A program made the position numbers and the translations under genes. This document shows positions 6,666 to 11,757 of a DNA stretch of 11,757 nucleotides, piece by piece (positions within the stretch are counted from its first letter, which is position 1; every line of letters starts with the position of its first letter). A model generated the notes under the pieces. The model ran no database searches. It worked only from the letters and a program-made list of their open reading frames with translations, and was not told the origin of the DNA. This DNA comes from Deltaproteobacteria bacterium. Its GTDB lineage: Bacteria > SAR324 > JACQKK01. Location: contig JAOUPZ010000065.1 of NCBI GenBank assembly GCA_029879595.1, positions 1 through 11,757 of the forward strand, read 5' to 3'.

Positions 6666-9590
6666 ATGTCCGCAGGCTCGGCCATAACTCCTGCCCGATG
6701 GAGGACCGCCCCGGGGCGCATCCTGACCGCGGTCCGGGGAGCATGGTTACTGCCTGCCGGAATACTGCCTGCCGGAATACTGCCTGCCGGCCCCGTCCAG
6801 GCCCAGCAACCCGCCCCGCCAAACACTGCCGAAACCCCGGCGCTGGAAACACCGGTCCGGGACGCCGACGCCATAACGGGAATCAGACTGCGCAAGGAGG
6901 GGGAAACACTGGAGGTGCACTTCGATGTGTCCCGGGAGACCCCCTTCGTGGTGGTGGGCAACGCCCCCCGGCAGGTAATCGTGGTTAAGTTTCCCCGGGC
7001 CGTGCCAGCCATGAGGGCCGACCAGAGAAACTTCCTGTTCAACGACCCCTATCTGGTGGGGGTGGCCTTCGAGGACATTCCCTCCGGAGGCAGCTGGGCC
7101 AAGATTCGCCTGCGGACGCCCCGGCTCCAGTATGAGCAGCTGGGCAACAGCCCCTCAACGCGGGTGGCCCTGGCGTTAAAGCCCCGGCCCGGCCCCATCG
7201 GGGTGGAACTGCAGGATATCCAGCTGAAACGCGAGGGTGACGCCAGCCGTGTGGAACTGCTTCTTTCATCGGTTCCCCCCTTCATTGAACAGCCGGAGGA
7301 GTCGACCTATCTGGTACGGCTGCGGGGAGTCACTCCCCAACTGGATATGCTTCCCCGGGCCGGCGACGAGAAGATCCGGCTGGGCGCGGTGGAACGGGAT
7401 GGCGATGACACCATCGTATCCATCAACCTCAACCAGCCGGGCCTCAGGGTAAACGTCTTCAGCTTCCCCGATCCGCCCAAGGTTATCCTGGACTTCAGGG
7501 CACCCCAGCCCATGGCCGCGGCCAAACCCGCCACCCCGGAACAGACCGCCTCCCCAACCGAAGCCGGACAGAAGCCCGCCCCGCCGGCGGACCAGGTCTC
7601 CACCCTGCTGGAAGCCGAACAAAACCCGCTGGTCCGGGCCAATTACCTGGCCGCCGAAACGGAGTTCCGGGCCCGGCGCTACAAACGCGCCCGGCAGATT
7701 TTCATGCGGGTGTTCGACACGGTTCCCAAGTCCAAGCTGGGAGTCCGGGCCTTTCTGCGGGCCGCCGACGCCCAGTATGAAGACGAGGTACTCCGCAACG
7801 GGAAGAACTTCCACCCGGCCATCATCTCATACCAGTCCGCCATCCGGGCCGCCGAGAACATACAGTACGAGGCCGACCTTATCCCCAAGGCCTTCTACCA
7901 GATCGGGCGCAGCTACCAGCTGATGGGTTTTCATTTCGAATCCAACGTCAACTACAAGATCCTGCAGGAACAGTTTCCCGGCAGCTTTCCCTTCACGCCT
8001 GATTCCTATTACTACATGGGGCACAACCTGCTGGACATGAAGAAGCCTGATGAATCCATCCAGGCCTTCAAGGACTTCTTCAAGCTCAACGGAGACCCGG
8101 GACTGCAGGGCCCGGCCTATTACTACATGGGTGAGGCATACTACCAGCTCAGGCGCTATGTTGACGCCCGCACCCAGTTCGACCTGGGACAGCAGGAGGC
8201 ACCCGACTTCCTGAAGGAAAAGCCCATCATCATCTTCCACATGGGAGAGACATATTATGAGAACGCGGACTTCCAGCAGGCCCTGGTTCACTACAAGGAC
8301 CTGATCAACCGCTTTCCCAACAAAAGCTATACCAAGCTGGTGGGCCTGCGTGTGGGGGACTTCCTGCGCGAGGAAGGCCGGGAGGAGGAAGCCCTGGAGG
8401 TCTACCAGAAAATTACCGGCTCCGGCCCGCTGGAACTGCGGCTCCGGGCCAAGCTGCGCATGGCGGACCTGTACTCCAAGCGCCCCGTGGGCGAGGACTA
8501 CCGCCGCGCCGAAAAACTGTTCAACGAAGTCATACAGGAAGGCTTTGAGGCCGTGGTGAGCCAGGAGGCCATGCTCCGCAAGGCGCTGATGCTGCAGCTG
8601 CACGGCTTCAGCCGGGAGTCCATCGAGCAGTTTGAAAAGCTCAGGGAAAAATTCCCCAAGGGCCCCTTCGCCAAAACGGCCCTGATAGAAGCCAACATCG
8701 AGGAGAACCTGAAAAGCCTGGTGGACAAGCTGTTTTCCACCGGGCAGCACTTTGAGGTGACCAAGGTCTACACCAACTTCCGGGACCGGTACTTCAAGAA
8801 TTTCCGCTTCAGGACAACCCTGTTCCAGGTGGCACAGTCATACCAGAACCTGGGGCTGTTCGACCAGGCCATCGGCATGTACGGCGAAATACTCGCCCAG
8901 GGCGCCGGTACCCAGAAGTCCCTTGTGATCATGCAAAAGGCCCGCGCCCTGGTCGAAAAGGATGACCTGGGAGCCGCGGAAAAGGAACTGCTCAGCTATA
9001 TCAAGGCCACCCGCGAGGATCCCTACCTTACCGACGCCCAGCTCATGCTGGGAGAAATATACACAACCAGCCGCCGCTACGAGGAAGCCATCACCGCCTA
9101 CGGCATCATCGTGCAGAACTTCGAGAAGACACGCGACCCCCAGCTGGCCGAAGCCCTGGCCGAAGCCCATTACCGCCTGGGAGAAGTGCACCGCGAACTG
9201 GGCCGGTTCCAGCCCGCCCTGGAAAACTTCCGCAAGGCCGCCGATACCTTCAACTACCCCATCCAGGGGCCGACAGTGCCCGACTACGTTGTCCGGAGCC
9301 ACTTCCAGGCCGGGGACATGCTCTACGAACTGGGCGAGAACAACGAGGCCATCCAGCAGTACCAGCAGGCCACCAGGCTTTATCCGGATTCGGAACACAC
9401 CCCCTGGGCCAACTACCAGATCGGGCTGACCTACCGCCGGATGGGAGAGGACCGCAAGGCTCTGGACATCTTCAACTCACTTGTCGAGCTTTCCAAGACC
9501 AAGCCCGGAGAAATGTGGGAATCGCTGGCCCGGCAGAACCAGCGCGACCTCACCAACAAGCTCCAGTACCAGGATTACATGAAGCAATGA
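6666..9590 (+). CDS. Exported protein with two AMIN-like domains and a long TPR array
   Basis: The protein has 974 aa from ATG 6666, which has GGTGA (6654-6658) 7 nt upstream and gives a signal peptide. The frame is open back to a TTG at 6540, with ATGs at 6555 and 6627, none of which has a good site. The signal has an Arg-rich start, a hydrophobic core (about 26-42) built of LPAGI repeats, and a VQA cleavage site (44-46). Two consecutive beta-rich domains, about 70-172 and 177-279, resemble AMIN domains, which target amidases and secretins to peptidoglycan. A Pro/Ala linker (280-308) follows. From about 320 to the end come about ten or more TPRs (for example YYYMGEAYYQLRRYVDARTQF, AHYRLGEVHRELGRFQPALENF). 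A periplasmic scaffold that gathers partners at the cell wall is the likely role. It overlaps the histidine kinase gene by 4 bp (ATGA), so the two are probably translated together. Confidence 0.9.
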   Translation: MSAGSAITPARWRTAPGRILTAVRGAWLLPAGILPAGILPAGPVQAQQPAPPNTAETPALETPVRDADAITGIRLRKEGETLEVHFDVSRETPFVVVGNAPRQVIVVKFPRAVPAMRADQRNFLFNDPYLVGVAFEDIPSGGSWAKIRLRTPRLQYEQLGNSPSTRVALALKPRPGPIGVELQDIQLKREGDASRVELLLSSVPPFIEQPEESTYLVRLRGVTPQLDMLPRAGDEKIRLGAVERDGDDTIVSINLNQPGLRVNVFSFPDPPKVILDFRAPQPMAAAKPATPEQTASPTEAGQKPAPPADQVSTLLEAEQNPLVRANYLAAETEFRARRYKRARQIFMRVFDTVPKSKLGVRAFLRAADAQYEDEVLRNGKNFHPAIISYQSAIRAAENIQYEADLIPKAFYQIGRSYQLMGFHFESNVNYKILQEQFPGSFPFTPDSYYYMGHNLLDMKKPDESIQAFKDFFKLNGDPGLQGPAYYYMGEAYYQLRRYVDARTQFDLGQQEAPDFLKEKPIIIFHMGETYYENADFQQALVHYKDLINRFPNKSYTKLVGLRVGDFLREEGREEEALEVYQKITGSGPLELRLRAKLRMADLYSKRPVGEDYRRAEKLFNEVIQEGFEAVVSQEAMLRKALMLQLHGFSRESIEQFEKLREKFPKGPFAKTALIEANIEENLKSLVDKLFSTGQHFEVTKVYTNFRDRYFKNFRFRTTLFQVAQSYQNLGLFDQAIGMYGEILAQGAGTQKSLVIMQKARALVEKDDLGAAEKELLSYIKATREDPYLTDAQLMLGEIYTTSRRYEEAITAYGIIVQNFEKTRDPQLAEALAEAHYRLGEVHRELGRFQPALENFRKAADTFNYPIQGPTVPDYVVRSHFQAGDMLYELGENNEAIQQYQQATRLYPDSEHTPWANYQIGLTYRRMGEDRKALDIFNSLVELSKTKPGEMWESLARQNQRDLTNKLQYQDYMKQ
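6751..6790 (+). repeat. 15-bp tandem repeat (2.7 units) in the signal-peptide coding region
   Basis: TGCCTGCCGGAATAC occurs at 6751-6765 and 6766-6780, with 10 nt of a third copy at 6781-6790, all identical. It encodes LPAGI-LPAGI-LPAG, the hydrophobic core of the signal peptide of the AMIN/TPR protein. Copy changes would lengthen or shorten that core by five residues without a frameshift. Confidence 0.95.
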
Positions 9591-11029
9591 CCGGCAAGAC
9601 TGTAAAAAAACCCGCCTCGGCGGCCGAACGAAACGAACTGGCAACCCTCAGGGCTCAGGTAAAGGCGCTGGAACTGGAACTGGTCCAGAAGAACCGCCTG
9701 CTGGAGGAAGGGTTCGCCGCCTTTACCGTGGCGGCGGAAAAGCTCCAGGAATCCCACAAGAGGCTGCAAAAGCAGGTGGCCGAGCTCAATGTGGAACTGG
9801 ACGACAAGAACCGGGAACTGGAACGCAACCTGGAGGAAAAGGAAAAGGTGAAAACCTACCTTTCCAATATTTTCGAAAGCCTTCCGGTGGGTGTGCTGGT
9901 CACCGATCTCAATGGAGATGTCACCTCGGTCAACAGAACCGGCCTGGACATGATTGCTCAGGAGGCCCAGGCGCTCACGGGCCGCCATATCAACACCGTA
10001 ATGGGCGAGGTGGTGCTCTCCCCGGATGCCGGGGGACGGCCGCTGCCGGAAGTCTACGAGCCGGAGGAGCCCCTGACCTTCAAACGCTCCGACGGAAAAA
10101 CACTGCGCCTGCAGATCTCCCTTACCCCCATGCGGGGAGAGGAGGACGTGCTGGGATACATACTCAACCTCCAGGACGTGACCCTGCTCAAGCAGCTGGA
10201 GGAACACGCCCAGAGGCGCAACCGGTTCACGGTGATGGGAGAGATGGCCGCCAACATGGCCCATGAGATCCGCAACCCCCTGGGGTCCATAGAGCTGTTC
10301 GCCTCCCTGGTAAAAAAGGGCCTGGACCCCGGCGATGAGAAGACTGTGCTCATTGACCATATTGCCCAGGGCATCGCCAGCATGAACCACATCATCTCCA
10401 ACGTGCTGGAATACTCCAAGCCCCGGCCCCTGAACCGCCGGAAAATCGACCCCCTGGCCCTGCTGCGCGAGGTGGGCGAGTTCTCCCGCTATATGGCCGA
10501 GCAGAACGGAGTGAGCCTGGGATACGACTTCGGGGACGGCCCTGCTTCCATCAAGGGCGACAGCGACCTTTTGCGGCAGGTGTTCCACAATCTTTTGCTC
10601 AACGCCATACAGGCCATGACCGACGGCGGAAAGCTGACCATCAGCGCCCGGAACAGAGTGCTCACCAATCCCAAGGTGCTGGCCCGGTTCCAGGAGGCTC
10701 TGGACGAGATCGGCAAAACCAAGGAACCCGCGGCGGATAAAAATAATCCGGGCAGAGCCAAAGCCCGCAAAAAAACCGGAACCGGCGGTGGGGACGGCGA
10801 AGGGCAGAGCCTGGAGGTGCTGGAGATTTCCTTCCGGGATAACGGCCCGGGCATTCCCAGGGAGGTGCAGGACCGGATTTTCGACCCCTTTTTCACCACC
10901 AAGTCCAGGGGTACGGGCCTGGGGCTGGCGATAGTGCACAACATAGTGGAGTCCCACCAGGCGGTTATCGATGTGGAGAGCCGGGTGGGAGAAGGCACCG
11001 AGGTTATTCTGACGTTCCCCAGGGCCTAA
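9587..11029 (+). CDS. Soluble PAS histidine kinase, FleS/FlrB-like
   Basis: The protein has 480 aa, starting at an ATG that overlaps the preceding stop codon (ATGA). No transmembrane segment is seen, so it should act in the cytoplasm. A coiled coil spans about 13-90, a PAS domain about 91-200, and a HisKA domain carries H226 in MAANMAHEIRNPL. The ATPase domain has N335/N339 in the N-box, DNGPGIP (418-424), FDPFFTT (432-438) and GTGLGL (442-447). All catalytic boxes look intact. The stretch RNPLGSIELFASL after the His is, to my knowledge, typical of flagellar kinases of the FleS/FlrB group. A charged, Lys/Gly-rich insertion (about 359-408) lies between the N-box and the DNGPGIP box. The next gene encodes its probable partner regulator. 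The signal sensed is unknown; translational coupling to the AMIN/TPR gene suggests envelope status. Confidence 0.93.
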   Translation: MTGKTVKKPASAAERNELATLRAQVKALELELVQKNRLLEEGFAAFTVAAEKLQESHKRLQKQVAELNVELDDKNRELERNLEEKEKVKTYLSNIFESLPVGVLVTDLNGDVTSVNRTGLDMIAQEAQALTGRHINTVMGEVVLSPDAGGRPLPEVYEPEEPLTFKRSDGKTLRLQISLTPMRGEEDVLGYILNLQDVTLLKQLEEHAQRRNRFTVMGEMAANMAHEIRNPLGSIELFASLVKKGLDPGDEKTVLIDHIAQGIASMNHIISNVLEYSKPRPLNRRKIDPLALLREVGEFSRYMAEQNGVSLGYDFGDGPASIKGDSDLLRQVFHNLLLNAIQAMTDGGKLTISARNRVLTNPKVLARFQEALDEIGKTKEPAADKNNPGRAKARKKTGTGGGDGEGQSLEVLEISFRDNGPGIPREVQDRIFDPFFTTKSRGTGLGLAIVHNIVESHQAVIDVESRVGEGTEVILTFPRA

Positions 11030-11108
11030 CAGCCCGGGTGCTGAACGTAAGCAAACGGACCTCCTGCGGGGCTTCAGGGAAGAAGCTGGCAGGGCGGCCT
11101 TAAATCAG

Positions 11109-11130
11109 CCGGGACGCATCATTGTCCCGG
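11109..11130. promoter_or_regulatory. Inverted repeat between the kinase and regulator genes
   Basis: CCGGGAC (11109-11115) and GTCCCGG (11124-11130) flank an 8-nt centre. The element lies 42 nt before the regulator's ATG. There is no T tract, so it is not a simple terminator. It could be an operator for dimeric binding or an RNA hairpin that sets the kinase/regulator ratio. Confidence 0.4.
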
Positions 11131-11172
11131 ATCAAACGAGGTGGAAGTTCAACAGGAGTGGACAGGAGATAC

Positions 11173-11757
11173 ATGAATCCAATTCTTATTGTAGATGACG
11201 AAGTGGAAATGCGAATCGCCATGTCGGAGACCCTCAAGCACTGCGGGTACCCGGTGGAGGTTTCCCACAACGCGATTGACGCTCTCAACAAGTTCAAGAA
11301 GAACGAATACTCCATGGTCATCACCGACATGACCATGCCCAAGCGCAGCGGTCTGGAGCTGCTGAAGGACATAAAACAGCTCCGGCCGGAGCTGCCCGTG
11401 CTGATGGTCACCGCCTACGGCACCATCGAAACCGCCGTGGAGGCCATGAAGCACGGAGCCTTCGACTATATCCTCAAGCCCTTCAAGTTCGACGTGTTCA
11501 CATTCGTGGTGGAACGGGCTCTGAGCATGAGCCAGGAGGCCCGGAGCAAGCCCGCCCCGGCAGCCGCCGCTGCCACAGCCGCCGCAACCGAGGCCGCCCT
11601 GGCAGCTCCGGCGGGCGGACCCACCCCGGACGGCCGCGACCTGGTCACGGCCGACCCGGCGATGCAGCAGCTCCTGGGAGTGGCCGAGAATGTCGCCAGG
11701 TCCAAGGCCACCGTGCTGATCCAATCGGAAAGCGGTACCGGAAAGGAACTGCTGGCC
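11173..11757 (+). CDS. NtrC-type sigma-54-dependent response regulator, FleR/FlrC-like (cut by window edge)
   Basis: The first 195 codons are present; the frame is open to the edge. ATG 11173 has AGGAG (11164-11168) 4 nt upstream. The receiver domain (about 1-120) has D8, D9, phospho-acceptor D52, T80 and K102, so it should accept phosphate, presumably from the kinase encoded 143 nt upstream. An Ala/Pro-rich linker (about 126-152) leads into a sigma-54 AAA+ domain starting near 158 and cut just after its Walker A motif. That motif reads SESGTGKE (185-192), with Ser in place of the usual first Gly. The AAA+ remainder and the DNA-binding domain lie outside. By family it would activate sigma-54 promoters. 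With this kinase, flagellar genes are the best guess, but NtrC-like regulators control many processes. Confidence 0.93.
   Translation, partial: MNPILIVDDEVEMRIAMSETLKHCGYPVEVSHNAIDALNKFKKNEYSMVITDMTMPKRSGLELLKDIKQLRPELPVLMVTAYGTIETAVEAMKHGAFDYILKPFKFDVFTFVVERALSMSQEARSKPAPAAAAATAAATEAALAAPAGGPTPDGRDLVTADPAMQQLLGVAENVARSKATVLIQSESGTGKELLA

Noticed and set aside
9575..10957. Minus-strand open frame of 460 codons opposite the histidine kinase
   Set aside because: It is antisense to intact kinase motifs, has no recognisable domain, and follows from codon bias at the third position.

Overview
The window is a GC-rich (roughly 60% or more) stretch from a Gram-negative bacterium. Supporting signs are a periplasmic AMIN/TPR protein with a signal peptide, a bactofilin, and a sigma-54-type (NtrC-like) response regulator. 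The mix of families would fit a Desulfobacterota-like or related lineage, but this placement is an inference and weak. No rRNA, tRNA, insertion sequence, integrase, CRISPR array or phage gene is visible.

Left block, minus strand (1-4604). A CLC-type anion transporter with CBS and TrkA-C (RCK_C) domains (2556-4604) is read first from its own promoter (4675-4702). An intrinsic terminator (2509-2541) ends it. A separate promoter (2482-2510) then drives a long RelA/SpoT homologue (89-2332). The SpoT homologue keeps every visible HD-hydrolase residue but has lost the key residues of its (p)ppGpp synthetase domain. Its 5' region holds a possible 15-residue leader ORF and two poly-G runs. Just past it, the first 14 codons of an unidentified minus-strand gene run off the window.

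Right block, plus strand (4956-11757). From a probable promoter at 4779-4807 come a membrane-anchored coiled-coil protein of unknown function (4956-5729) and a bactofilin (5824-6468) with a 15-bp tandem repeat in its tail. Next is a large exported protein with two AMIN-like domains and many TPRs (6666-9590). It overlaps by 4 bp a soluble coiled-coil/PAS histidine kinase (9587-11029), and the window ends inside an NtrC-type response regulator (11173 to the edge). The kinase and regulator look most like FleS/FlrB and FleR/FlrC flagellar regulators. The block may therefore join envelope scaffolding (bactofilin, peptidoglycan-binding AMIN/TPR protein) to sigma-54 gene control, possibly of motility. 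That link is an inference from gene order.

Most genes belong to known families. The points most worth a second look are the synthetase-dead SpoT, the two in-frame 15-bp repeats in neighbouring envelope genes, the bactofilin partner that is not an M23 peptidase, and the gene cluster as a whole.
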